Origin: DATFLS01 sp964413425
GTDB lineage: Bacteria > Fidelibacterota > JAANXI01
Reading direction: 5' to 3'
Assembly (NCBI GenBank): GCA_964413425.1
Contig: CAYPST010000006.1
Coordinates: forward strand, 14,973-78,972
Length of the DNA: 64,000 nt
Under the pieces are notes generated by a model. That model saw nothing but the letters and a program-made list of their open reading frames with translations. It ran no database searches and was not told the origin of the DNA. This document shows positions 9,483 to 17,303 of this stretch, piece by piece. A program made the translations under genes and the position numbers. Numbering within the stretch: position 1 is the first letter of the stretch; every line of letters starts with the position of its first letter.

Positions 9483-9980
9483 TTAGTGGGAATCGCGAAC
9501 CGGGCGAATGATCAGATCAACTAATGACAGGCTCACCTGCAGAAAGAATCCCAATGCCATCAGTGCGCCGGAGGCAAGCAGGAGCCAGGTCCATACCGGA
9601 GAGACATATCGAACAAGCCAGAAACTCCCGAAGCTGAGAATAATGGAGAGAAATGGCTCGGTGAGGAGAAACATTTTAACGGGACCTGCCGGGAATGAGC
9701 TGAAATAAAAAATAACCCCGGTGAGCAAGAAGGTGAGACTTAACCCGAACATATGATTATGCACCGTCTGAAACATTTCCCCGGCGGGTTTCTCAAAGGC
9801 CATCCTGGTTTCGGATCCTCGAAACTCTTCTGAGATCCCCGTAAAAGTCATCTGTGTATTGAAATAAATATATCCCAGCCCGATGAGATAGGCACAGGTG
9901 AGCGTAATAAGAAACAACGCCACCATCTTGCGAAATCCGGATGGCAGATGGTTCAGGCGGATGGAATCGATTTCGGTCAT
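9483..9980 (-). CDS. Four-helix integral membrane protein of the FMN-binding operon
   Basis: A 165-residue protein with four predicted membrane segments (about residues 18-40, 76-96, 102-124, 129-153). A conserved-looking histidine pair lies in TVHNHMFGLSL just before helix 2, which could ligate heme or contact a quinone; this is inference. The ATG overlaps the stop of the FMN-binding gene as ATGA, so the two are translationally coupled. By position it is the likely membrane partner that passes electrons to the flavinylated periplasmic protein. I do not recognise a named family. Confidence 0.7.
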   Translation of the reverse strand: MTEIDSIRLNHLPSGFRKMVALFLITLTCAYLIGLGYIYFNTQMTFTGISEEFRGSETRMAFEKPAGEMFQTVHNHMFGLSLTFLLTGVIFYFSSFPAGPVKMFLLTEPFLSIILSFGSFWLVRYVSPVWTWLLLASGALMALGFFLQVSLSLVDLIIRPVRDSH

Positions 9981-10552
9981 AAGTTCGGACTATACTTCAA
10001 TTCCAGAAAATGGAGGACTTTGCGCACGCCTGCATTTACGCCTCGCACGGAGATAGTCGCACCGGAAATATTGATAATGTCCCTGTTTATGCGGATAGGA
10101 TCCTCGGTGGTTTTATTCCGATACTGATGCAGGAAACGCTTCCGACGCACTTCTCCCCCGCGGTTCTCCCGGTAGACCAGGATTCGAACACCCTGGACGG
10201 AAAAATCCGGCTTGACCCCTACCAGGATAGTAATCGGGCGGTACTTTCCGTATTGATTCGTGACCACCCCATAACCCAGAAAGGTGTTATTCTGACAGAT
10301 GTGGTGGACTACCAAACTCGAATCCCGCACCGGGGTGTGTAATTCCCGCTCCACCCGGGCGATCTCTGCGTCGGTGTAGTATAAAGTGTCGCGTTTGGTT
10401 TGCGCACCTTTCCCGAATAACTCACGTATTCCCTCCTCGAAGCTCATTAACTGTTGCACCGGCCCAAGATCGACCCCTTCCGGCAGTGAATCCTGGCCGA
10501 AAAGCGCACCGGCGAAAAATCCCATGAACAAAAGAAGCACGGGATATTTCAT
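9977..10552 (-). CDS. Extracytoplasmic FMN-binding domain protein (flavinylated electron carrier)
   Basis: A 191-residue protein with a signal peptide (residues 1-19, cut near FGQ-DS). The C-terminal half is an RnfG/NqrC-type FMN-binding domain: VGVKPDFSVQGVRILVYRENRGGEV, then the acceptor motif SGATIS at 163-168, where Thr166 is the expected residue for covalent FMN attachment by ApbE. No apbE is in the window. It overlaps both neighbours by ATGA (ferritin-like gene upstream, 4-TM gene downstream), so the three make one operon. In known systems such domains carry electrons between membrane partners and periplasmic reductases. Confidence 0.85.
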   Translation of the reverse strand: MKYPVLLLFMGFFAGALFGQDSLPEGVDLGPVQQLMSFEEGIRELFGKGAQTKRDTLYYTDAEIARVERELHTPVRDSSLVVHHICQNNTFLGYGVVTNQYGKYRPITILVGVKPDFSVQGVRILVYRENRGGEVRRKRFLHQYRNKTTEDPIRINRDIINISGATISVRGVNAGVRKVLHFLELKYSPNL

Positions 10553-11094
10553 GGTGAGGGTTTATCCATACTCTTGCGGAGAACCTGATCTGCATATTCA
10601 TGGAACTCCGGGTCATCGATATGCTTCTTAACAGCCTTCACCAGAATATTCAGGTGCATGTCTTCACTCTCAAGCAACTCTTCCAGGACATCGCGAGTGG
10701 GTTTGTCCTGCCTGGCAATGAATGGCCTGTATATGGGTGTCAGCTCCAGACTTTCCAGGGTGAGAGCGATCTCAAATCCTCTCCGAAGGGAGAGCTCTTC
10801 CTGTTGTAAGACCTGCGGATACTCCTCAAGAAAGTTATTGATGGTCTGGTACTCATGGGCATTAACTTTCATCTCGCTGTTCTGCAGATCCTCATCATCC
10901 ATGCTTCGCTTCCGCATTAGCCGAACCAGCCTGGTGTGCGTTTCCTCCTGTTCCGCCATAGTAACCCAGAGCCGCTGGAGATCCGGTTTGGTGAATCGTT
11001 CCGACAGGCCCTGATAATACTGTTTCATGCCCTGCTCAAGGGACTCCATTAATACCAGAAGATCTTTATATTTTACCGTAAGCATATCGGTCAT
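10549..11094 (-). CDS. Ferritin-like four-helix protein, first gene of the FMN-binding operon
   Basis: A 181-residue all-helical protein. Two E-x-x-H type motifs stand at the expected spacing for a ferritin-like or rubrerythrin-like di-iron site: AEQEETHTRL near residue 50 and LESEDMHLNIL near residue 145, with an extra glutamate-rich helix (IALTLESLELTP) between. This suggests metal or oxygen chemistry in the cytoplasm; there is no signal peptide. Its promoter region carries a Fur-like palindrome about 70 bases upstream. GGGAG lies 11 bases before the ATG. Assignment to a ferritin-like fold is inference from motifs. Confidence 0.7.
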   Translation of the reverse strand: MTDMLTVKYKDLLVLMESLEQGMKQYYQGLSERFTKPDLQRLWVTMAEQEETHTRLVRLMRKRSMDDEDLQNSEMKVNAHEYQTINNFLEEYPQVLQQEELSLRRGFEIALTLESLELTPIYRPFIARQDKPTRDVLEELLESEDMHLNILVKAVKKHIDDPEFHEYADQVLRKSMDKPSP

Positions 11095-11163
11095 GGTTAC
11101 TATTACTCCCTTTACTTACTCAAGTGCAGGTAATTTACAAGGGAGGCCGGAGGTTTCCAAAAA

Positions 11164-11186
11164 CAATTGAGACTGCATCTCAATTA
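11164..11186. promoter_or_regulatory. Fur-like palindromic operator upstream of the ferritin-like/FMN operon
   Basis: The arms CAATTGAGA (11164-11172) and TCTCAATTA (11178-11186) flank a five-base core CTGCA. The same arms and nearly the same core recur at 12473-12495. The site lies 70 bases before the ferritin-like start codon, in operator position. The shape resembles Fur-family boxes built on TTGAGA-n5-TCTCAA; the regulator is not in this window. Confidence 0.65.
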
Positions 11187-11198
11187 TAATTTCACCGA

Positions 11199-12350
11199 TT
11201 AAAAATAGGACGTGAGACCAAAGAAAAAGGTCCCCAGTACCTCGCCATTAGTAGTTTCTCCCGGTGAGAAAGATTCTTCGCGCATATATTCCAGTTTCAA
11301 AGCGGTATCCTCCACCGGTCTCCAATTGATTCCCAGGGTATATCTCACTGTATAGTCGCCTGCGATATCCAGATTATAGTCCAGCCACCCCAGGCGGATC
11401 ATCCCCGTGAACTTGGAGTCCGGAAATCCGGGCACCACTCCGAATCCGAAATGATAATTGGGCTGCAGATAATATCCTGCCTGCCGGATTGTGCCATTCT
11501 CCAGAGTTTCGGCCGCGCCGTATGCCGCCTCAACTAACAGTTCCGCCGGACCTTTTTGCAGCGTGAGATCAGCGGCGCTTATGGTTAATCGCTGGGTATT
11601 TTCCGCATCGTACTTCCCGGTATGAAAACTCCCGCCGATTTCCAGACCGAGGAACGGACTGTAGACCACCCTGGAGACCACGGCCTTGGATGTATTATTG
11701 TCGGAGCGCAGTGAACCTCGCCCATTTCTCGTCCGCACCGCATTGGGGCCAGTGATGATTCCCCCGTTAAATCCATTCACCAGATACACCTCGTATCCCA
11801 GAACCGATAGGTCAGAGGGATATACGGTTCCATGGAAGCCCATGCCCGCTTCTGAAAGGGTGGTGGGGATTAACTGCCGGTTTACCAGGGGCCGGCTCAC
11901 AAAATCGTTCCACGGACTGTCATGGACCAGATTAAATTTCCCCAGCGGTGACAGAATAATCCCTCCTCTGTAAGTGAGCCACTCAGTAAAGGTGATATCC
12001 AGGGCGGCAAATTCCAGCTTGATTTCGCCGTCGCCGGGCACCCGCCCACCATGTTCAAATTCGATCTCAGTGGCAAAGTGGATACGCGGGGTGATTTCAC
12101 TGAAAATAAACGGGATGAAGCGATGCTGATCGAACGTGTTTTTTTCCTGGGTTATTTCCCACTCCAGATCGACGTATCCTCCGACGGCTGTGCCGCGCCC
12201 GAAGCGTTCGATGTACGGTTTATCATATATTCCGCCCGGAACAGAGGGGCGGTCTTCGGAATCCTCCTGTGCAATAAGTGAGTGCAGGGGCAGACAAATG
12301 AACAGCGCCATGCCCCATACAGAAAACAATTGTGATAGCCGCATCACCAT
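11199..12350 (-). CDS. Outer-membrane porin of the phosphate-porin (OprO/OprP) type
   Basis: About 383 residues. After a signal peptide ending ..HSLIAQ-ED, the chain alternates short beta strands and ends in a C-terminal aromatic (LTSYF), as outer-membrane barrels do. Features of the OprO/P-like group are an N-terminal GGYVDLEW region, FIPFIFSEITPRIHFATEIEFEHGG split over two strands, and SPLGKFNLVHDSPWNDFVSRPLV. I place the start at the ATG at 12350, since GGAGG is eight bases upstream; the upstream TTG is too close to it. The gene diverges from the DUF2231 gene across a region with two palindromes. Substrate is unknown; the operator suggests metal-linked control. Confidence 0.8.
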   Translation of the reverse strand: MVMRLSQLFSVWGMALFICLPLHSLIAQEDSEDRPSVPGGIYDKPYIERFGRGTAVGGYVDLEWEITQEKNTFDQHRFIPFIFSEITPRIHFATEIEFEHGGRVPGDGEIKLEFAALDITFTEWLTYRGGIILSPLGKFNLVHDSPWNDFVSRPLVNRQLIPTTLSEAGMGFHGTVYPSDLSVLGYEVYLVNGFNGGIITGPNAVRTRNGRGSLRSDNNTSKAVVSRVVYSPFLGLEIGGSFHTGKYDAENTQRLTISAADLTLQKGPAELLVEAAYGAAETLENGTIRQAGYYLQPNYHFGFGVVPGFPDSKFTGMIRLGWLDYNLDIAGDYTVRYTLGINWRPVEDTALKLEYMREESFSPGETTNGEVLGTFFFGLTSYF

Positions 12351-12434
12351 AATCAAATCCTCCGGTCTAGGGTTTTGAACTCATTCGGTTTCGCACGGGG
12401 AAAACATTATTGCATGTGCATGGAATTATTTCAG

Positions 12435-12450
12435 GGGGAATGCATTCCCC
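12435..12450. promoter_or_regulatory. Perfect 16-bp palindrome in the porin/DUF2231 divergent promoter
   Basis: GGGGAATGCATTCCCC is its own reverse complement. It lies 85 bases upstream of the porin start and 33 bases from the outer arm of the Fur-like palindrome. It may be a second operator for another regulator or a symmetrical promoter element; nothing in the window identifies its binder. Confidence 0.45.
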
Positions 12451-12467
12451 GTATCTTAGGTCGTTAT

Positions 12468-12500
12468 CATTACAATTGAGACTGAATCTCAATTGCAATG
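12468..12500. promoter_or_regulatory. Fur-like extended palindrome between divergent porin and DUF2231 genes
   Basis: Inner arms CAATTGAGA (12473-12481) and TCTCAATTG (12487-12495) flank the core CTGAA. The symmetry extends outwards as CATTA on the left and CAATG on the right, giving 14-base arms with one mismatch. It lies 118 bases from the porin start and 90 bases from the DUF2231 start, so one bound regulator could control both. The inner 22 bases match the site at 11164-11186 except for one core base (CTGAA against CTGCA). Confidence 0.7.
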
Positions 12501-12589
12501 AATATAATCGACAAAGTCGGAGCTTGCAAGGAAAAAATGTTCAAAAATTCAACGATCAGGCTTTACACCGATGGTGAGGGAGTATAAAT

Positions 12590-13105
12590 TTGGCTTTAAA
12601 CGATGAAAGCAACGACGAACTTATGTTAGATTTCCATCCGTTTGTGGTCCACTTCGCTATTGCGCTGCTCACGGCAAGTGTTGTATTTGATGTGTTATCC
12701 ATCAGTACCGACCGGCCTCATCTGCAGATGGTGGGATGGTGGAACTTATTTCTCGGATTCCTGGCGGCGCTGTTTGCGGTCATTACCGGCCTGTATGCAA
12801 AGAACAACGCGTTCTTCCCGGAGGCATCCCTGCAGCTGATCCGGTACCATCAATACTTTGGGATTGGCACCGCTGTGGTGTTCACGATTCTGTTTGTCTG
12901 GCGATCCGGGATGAATCGCAAAATAGTGCCCCGATGGCAGGCGCTCTACCTTCTGGTCGCTGTTCTGGGAACGGTGCTGATACTGGTTACCGGATTTCTG
13001 GGCGGGCACATGGTATTCGAGCACGGAACCAACGTGCAGGAAGTACGAGAAATGCAGCAACTCATTGACTCGTTGCGGAACGCACTCGACAGCCCCACAC
13101 CCTGA
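12590..13105 (+). CDS. DUF2231-type four-helix membrane protein
   Basis: A 171-residue protein with four predicted helices. The DUF2231 signature FHPFVVHFAIALLTA opens helix 1; RYHQYFGIGTAV and GFLGGHMVFEHGTNV give further conserved histidines, so this family is suspected to bind heme b or to take part in redox reactions. The start is TTG with GAGGGAG seven bases upstream; no ATG has a comparable site, the next in-frame ATG being 33 bases on. It is divergent from the porin across the Fur-like palindrome. A short C-terminal coiled coil (VQEVREMQQLIDSLRN) follows helix 4. Confidence 0.75.
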   Translation: MALNDESNDELMLDFHPFVVHFAIALLTASVVFDVLSISTDRPHLQMVGWWNLFLGFLAALFAVITGLYAKNNAFFPEASLQLIRYHQYFGIGTAVVFTILFVWRSGMNRKIVPRWQALYLLVAVLGTVLILVTGFLGGHMVFEHGTNVQEVREMQQLIDSLRNALDSPTP

Positions 13106-13138
13106 CCTGTCGAATCATATCAAGGAATCCATACCAGG

Positions 13139-13156
13139 CCGGGGAAACTCCCCCGG
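13139..13156. terminator. Possible stem-loop 3' of the DUF2231 gene
   Basis: Arms CCGGGG and CCCCGG with loop AAACTC lie 34 bases after the DUF2231 stop. There is no T-run, so intrinsic termination is uncertain; the stem may only protect the mRNA end. The rest of 13106-13402 holds no recognisable gene. Confidence 0.3.
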
Positions 13157-13402
13157 AGTATCTCTGCCTTGAGGGTCAAACCAGGAGTTTCGGTAGATCC
13201 GACGGTTGATTCAGAGAAGATATGGCTCAGAGATCAAGCAGGCAGGAATTTGAGGGGAAATGATGAGAGCAGCAGAGATAACACATGTCACAGTGAAACC
13301 ATCTCTGCCAGGTTCTTTCTTTATTGTTTATGCGGAATACATACAAAGGGAGGAAGGGCTGCTTCCCTGCTTCCGAACTTCTCGGGATTCCAGACTGTCT
13401 GT

Positions 13403-13846
13403 TTACTCTTTAATGACCCAGACCTTCACCTGAGCTGTCACATCCGTATGCAGTTTGACCGGGACCGGATAGATTCCGAGCTCTCTGATGGGTTCATCCA
13501 GCTGAATATCTCGTTTGTCGATCTCGTAGCCTTTATCCTTCAGCAGATCCGCAATATCCTGGGAGGTAACGGAGCCGAATACTTTATCTTCTTCCCCGAC
13601 CTGCACCAGGGCATTCAACGAGAGGTTCGTCAGTTTCTGAGCCAGTTTTTCTGCCTCTGTTTTCGCTTTATTCTCCCGAGCTTCCCTGAGCCGGCGTTCC
13701 TCCTCGTACACCTTCCTGTTGGAATCCGTGGCCGCCATGGCCATTCCCCGGGGCTGAAGATAGTTGCGAAAGTAACCGGGCTTGACATCGACAATTTCGC
13801 CGGATTCTCCCAGTTTATCCACAGTTTCGCGTAGTATTATTTTCAT
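13403..13846 (-). CDS. rplI: 50S ribosomal protein L9
   Basis: A 147-residue protein of standard L9 length. The N-terminal domain reads MKIILRETVDKLG then VDVKPGYFRNYLQPRGMA, the rRNA-binding signature; a long connecting helix (KVYEEERRLREARENK) leads to the C-terminal domain with FGSVTSQDIADLL. It is the last gene of the rpsF-rpsR-rplI group, 39 bases after rpsR. No ssb gene intervenes between rpsF and rpsR. Confidence 0.97.
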   Translation of the reverse strand: MKIILRETVDKLGESGEIVDVKPGYFRNYLQPRGMAMAATDSNRKVYEEERRLREARENKAKTEAEKLAQKLTNLSLNALVQVGEEDKVFGSVTSQDIADLLKDKGYEIDKRDIQLDEPIRELGIYPVPVKLHTDVTAQVKVWVIKE

Positions 13847-13885
13847 AGTAGAACCACCTTTTTGCCTCGCATCTTCTCCTTGTGA

Positions 13886-14110
13886 TTAATTTTCTGTGAC
13901 GTCAAATGTGTACGGCAGCAACCCGATATTGCGGGCCCGCTTTATGGCTGTGGTCAATTCGCGCTGATGTCGGGAACAGGTTCCGGTGATGCGCCGGGGA
14001 ATGATCTTGCCCTGATCCGTAATAAACCGCCGAAGCGTTCTGGGATCCTTATAGTCAATCTGCATCCGCTTCGGATTTTCACAGAACTTACAAATTTTTC
14101 TTCTTGGCAT
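13886..14110 (-). CDS. rpsR: 30S ribosomal protein S18
   Basis: A 74-residue S18. The core YKDPRTLRRFITDQGKIIPRR and the TGTCSRHQRELTTAIKRARNIGLLPY end are diagnostic. The N-terminus keeps cysteines (CKFCEN plus a later C), so this is the zinc-binding-like C+ form. Downstream partner of rpsF; the 96 bases between rpsF and rpsR contain no gene. Confidence 0.97.
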   Translation of the reverse strand: MPRRKICKFCENPKRMQIDYKDPRTLRRFITDQGKIIPRRITGTCSRHQRELTTAIKRARNIGLLPYTFDVTEN

Positions 14111-14206
14111 TGATGGATGACTCCGTCTCTTCTAGTATTGACATTTCTACCATCTTATTCCGTGAACCGGCAGTGGTCGGGGGGTACGACGCGTCCGGAT
14201 TACCGC

Positions 14207-14617
14207 TCACGATTGTTCCTCTGCTGTTTCTTCGGCTTCTTCCTCCTCATCCTCCTCCTCGTGATCGTCGTACTCATCGTACTCTTCGTTTTCCTGCTCC
14301 ATCCGTTTCCGTTTTTCCGACAAGTCAGGTTCCGCCTCTAACCGAACGGTGAGGTAATTCAGCACCGCATCGTTCAAGCGCTGGCTCTCTTCCAGCTCCC
14401 GGACCAGCGATCCCTCGGCGCCGAACTCCAGGAGAACGTAGGTCCCATACTTCTGCTTCTGGATCCGATACGCCAATCGCCGCTTTCCCCACTCATCCAC
14501 GTTATAAACACGTCCACCGTTCTCGGTGATAAAGCTCGTATATTCATCCACGAGAGATTTGAGGGAATCGCCCTCAAGCCCCGGATTTACAATGAACAGA
14601 TTCTCATAATATCTCAC
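14207..14617 (-). CDS. rpsF: 30S ribosomal protein S6 with long acidic tail
   Basis: 136 residues. The first 95 form normal S6 (MRYYENLFIVNPGL, DEWGKRRLAYRIQKQKYGTYV). The remaining 40 are almost pure Glu/Asp (DEYDDHEEEDEEEEAEE), longer than the glutamate tail of E. coli S6, where RimK adds further glutamates. S6 binds S18 in the small-subunit platform. First gene of the rpsF-rpsR-rplI set and 26 bases from hppA upstream. Confidence 0.96.
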   Translation of the reverse strand: MRYYENLFIVNPGLEGDSLKSLVDEYTSFITENGGRVYNVDEWGKRRLAYRIQKQKYGTYVLLEFGAEGSLVRELEESQRLNDAVLNYLTVRLEAEPDLSEKRKRMEQENEEYDEYDDHEEEDEEEEAEETAEEQS

Positions 14618-14643
14618 ATTCCTACTCCTCTTTCTTCTCCTTC

Positions 14644-16686
14644 TTATGCGATCAATGGCGCAATAACCAATGACACCACTGACATCAACTTAATTAAAAT
14701 ATTCAACGAGGGGCCTGCCGTATCTTTGAACGGGTCACCGACGGTATCGCCAACCACCGCCGCTTTATGGGCATCGCTGCCTTTCCCGCCCAGTGCCCCG
14801 GATTCAATGTATTTCTTCGCATTATCCCAGGCGCCCCCGGCATTCGCCATGAAGATGGCCATCAGCACACCAGTCACCGTGACACCAGCCAGGATACCTC
14901 CGAGCATATATTTGTCATAAAACCCGAAAAGCACCGGTACTGCCACCGCAGCAAGTCCTGGTATGATCATCCGTTTAATTGCCGCAGTCGTTGCAATGTC
15001 CACACATTTCGCGAATTCGGCTTCTGCGGTTCCTTCCATCAGGCCGGGGATTTCCTTGAACTGCCGCCGCACCTCGTTAATCATGTCGAAGGCGGCATCG
15101 CCCACTGCCCGCATCGAGAAGGACGAAAACACAAAGGGCATCATGCCACCGATAAGTAAGCCAGCCATCACATTTGGATTATTAATATCTAACGCTTCGA
15201 TGCCCGCCACGGTCCGGAAGGCCGAAAACAATGCCAGGGCCGTTAAGGCGGCTGAGCCAATGGCAAACCCCTTGCCGATAGCGGCTGTGGTGTTACCTAC
15301 TGCATCCAGTCGATCGGTGCGGTCACGTACTTCTGACCCCAGCTCTGCCATTTCAGCAATACCGCCGGCGTTGTCCGCAATCGGCCCGTACGCATCCACC
15401 GCCAGCTGAATCCCGATGGTGGATAACATTCCCAGCGCAGCAATGGCAATTCCATACAAACCGGCTCCCATGTACGCCAGAATAATGGCGACCGCCAACG
15501 CAATCAGTGGCAGGGCGGTACTGGCCATTCCGACCGACAATCCATTTATAATATTTGTTGCGGCCCCGGTTTGGGAGGCATCAGCAATGCCCTTGGCAGG
15601 CTTCCGGCGTTCGGATGTATAATACTCTGTGAATAAACCGATTAAGATCCCGGCGACCAATCCGGCAATCGTGGCCCAGAAAACACCGAGACTACTGTAC
15701 ATGATTCCCCCCAGCTCGAACTGGGCCGGCGCAAGTGCTTTGATCAGAAAGTACGTGACGATTGCCATAATCAATCCGGCGCCGAATGTGCCGATGTTCA
15801 ACGCGGTTTGCGGATTCCCACCTTCCTTGGTACGGACGAAAAACGTCCCCACAATAGACACCACTATTCCCGCTCCGCCAAGACTCAACGGAAGGAGCAC
15901 CATGGATAACGGCGCCTGGCTGACCGTCGCACCCAATACCATGGCACCGATAATGGAACCGACAAAGGATTCGAATAAATCCGCTCCCATCCCTGCCACA
16001 TCGCCGACATTGTCGCCCACATTATCCGCGATGACCGCCGGATTCCGGGGGTCGTCCTCCGGAATGCCCGCTTCGACTTTTCCGACCAGATCAGCGCCGA
16101 CATCCGCGGCTTTGGTGTAAATACCTCCGCCGACACGCGCAAACAGCGCAATGGAACTGGCGCCCATACTGAAGCCGGTTAATATCGGCAGTACCAGATT
16201 CTGCAACGTATTTACATCGTGCCCAAAAGAACCGCCGTAAATAAGAAACAGACCACTCAATCCAAGTACGCCCAATCCTGCCACGCTCATCCCCATCACA
16301 GATCCCCCGGAGAAAGCAATATTCAGCGCAGGGACCAGACTGGTTCGAGCGGCATGTGTTGTTCGGGCGTTGGACGCCGTGGCCACGCGCATTCCGATAA
16401 AACCTGCCAGTCCGGAACAGAACGCGCCGACTATGAATGACACGGCAATCAGTTTATTCCAGCTGGGATATCCCAATACCATCAATGCCGCGACCGCCAG
16501 AACAAACCAGAAAAGCACCCGGTACTCCCGGCCGAGAAAGGCCATAGCCCCTTCCCGGATATGCCCCGCAATCCGGGCCATCTCCGCGGTCCCCTCATCC
16601 TTTCGTTTGACGTATGAGGTCTTGAAAAAAGCATACACCAAGGCCACAATCCCTGCCACTGGTATCAAATAGACTAAGCCTGACAT
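14644..16686 (-). CDS. hppA: Membrane-bound pyrophosphatase, K+-dependent type (H+ or Na+ pump)
   Basis: A 680-residue protein of about 16 membrane helices. The PPi/Mg site is intact: DVGADLVGKVEAGIPEDDPRNPAVIADNVGDN (given here in family form) near residues 190-225, and the second acidic cluster DNAGGIAEMAEL / DAVGNTTAAIGKGFAIGSAAL. Ala at the GNTTAA position instead of Lys marks the K+-dependent class, which includes both proton and sodium pumps; the ion cannot be decided here. It uses pyrophosphate from biosynthesis to energise the membrane. It sits inside the ribosomal-protein/tRNA-hydrolase run between pth and rpsF. Confidence 0.96.
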   Translation of the reverse strand: MSGLVYLIPVAGIVALVYAFFKTSYVKRKDEGTAEMARIAGHIREGAMAFLGREYRVLFWFVLAVAALMVLGYPSWNKLIAVSFIVGAFCSGLAGFIGMRVATASNARTTHAARTSLVPALNIAFSGGSVMGMSVAGLGVLGLSGLFLIYGGSFGHDVNTLQNLVLPILTGFSMGASSIALFARVGGGIYTKAADVGADLVGKVEAGIPEDDPRNPAVIADNVGDNVGDVAGMGADLFESFVGSIIGAMVLGATVSQAPLSMVLLPLSLGGAGIVVSIVGTFFVRTKEGGNPQTALNIGTFGAGLIMAIVTYFLIKALAPAQFELGGIMYSSLGVFWATIAGLVAGILIGLFTEYYTSERRKPAKGIADASQTGAATNIINGLSVGMASTALPLIALAVAIILAYMGAGLYGIAIAALGMLSTIGIQLAVDAYGPIADNAGGIAEMAELGSEVRDRTDRLDAVGNTTAAIGKGFAIGSAALTALALFSAFRTVAGIEALDINNPNVMAGLLIGGMMPFVFSSFSMRAVGDAAFDMINEVRRQFKEIPGLMEGTAEAEFAKCVDIATTAAIKRMIIPGLAAVAVPVLFGFYDKYMLGGILAGVTVTGVLMAIFMANAGGAWDNAKKYIESGALGGKGSDAHKAAVVGDTVGDPFKDTAGPSLNILIKLMSVVSLVIAPLIA

Positions 16687-16703
16687 AATGAAAAATCCTT
16701 TCG

Positions 16704-17279
16704 TTACTGTTCGAGTGTTCTATCTATTTGATTAAAGGTGTTCATTGCCGCTTCGATACCGTCATTTATGAACATCATGACTCCGTCGGCAGCAGACACA
16801 ACGACGTCCTGTGCCACAGGCAGTTCCCGATCCGAAAACGGCTGAAGGACGAACACCTCGGCCGGGCCTGTTTGTTCCGGAGTACCGATTCCCAGGCGCA
16901 ATCTCGGTACCTGCTCCGTCTCCGCTTTTTCCACAATTGACTGGATCCCGCGATGGGTGCCGGCACTGCCGCCGGGACGGAAGCGCATTCGTCCCAGCGG
17001 CAAATCCAGATCATCGTAAATAACCAGCGTCTCCTCGAGCCGGACATCTCCAGCCCGCCGCAGTTGCATGAATGCTCTGCCGCTGTTATTCATATAGGTC
17101 AGAGGCTTCACCAATGAAAAAGACTCGTGAGGATGAGAGGCTACCAGAAACTCTCCTGATCCCGCGTTCCATTTGAGATTGTATTGTTCCGCCAGAGAAT
17201 CCACGACCCAGAACCCAATATTATGCCGCGTCATTCGATAGCGCTTTCCGGGATTCCCCAATCCAATGATGTAGTGCAT
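16704..17279 (-). CDS. pth: Peptidyl-tRNA hydrolase
   Basis: 191 residues, standard length. GLGNPGKRYRMTRHNIGFWVVD at the N-terminus has the catalytic His20 (RHN), with the substrate-binding PLTYMNNSG and the YDDLDLPLGRMRFRPGGSAG-type motif around residue 95. It frees tRNA from drop-off peptidyl-tRNA. It lies directly after rplY, a very common pairing, with 24 bases between. Confidence 0.97.
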   Translation of the reverse strand: MHYIIGLGNPGKRYRMTRHNIGFWVVDSLAEQYNLKWNAGSGEFLVASHPHESFSLVKPLTYMNNSGRAFMQLRRAGDVRLEETLVIYDDLDLPLGRMRFRPGGSAGTHRGIQSIVEKAETEQVPRLRLGIGTPEQTGPAEVFVLQPFSDRELPVAQDVVVSAADGVMMFINDGIEAAMNTFNQIDRTLEQ

Positions 17280-17303
17280 GGAACAATTCCGTCAATCACC
17301 ATA

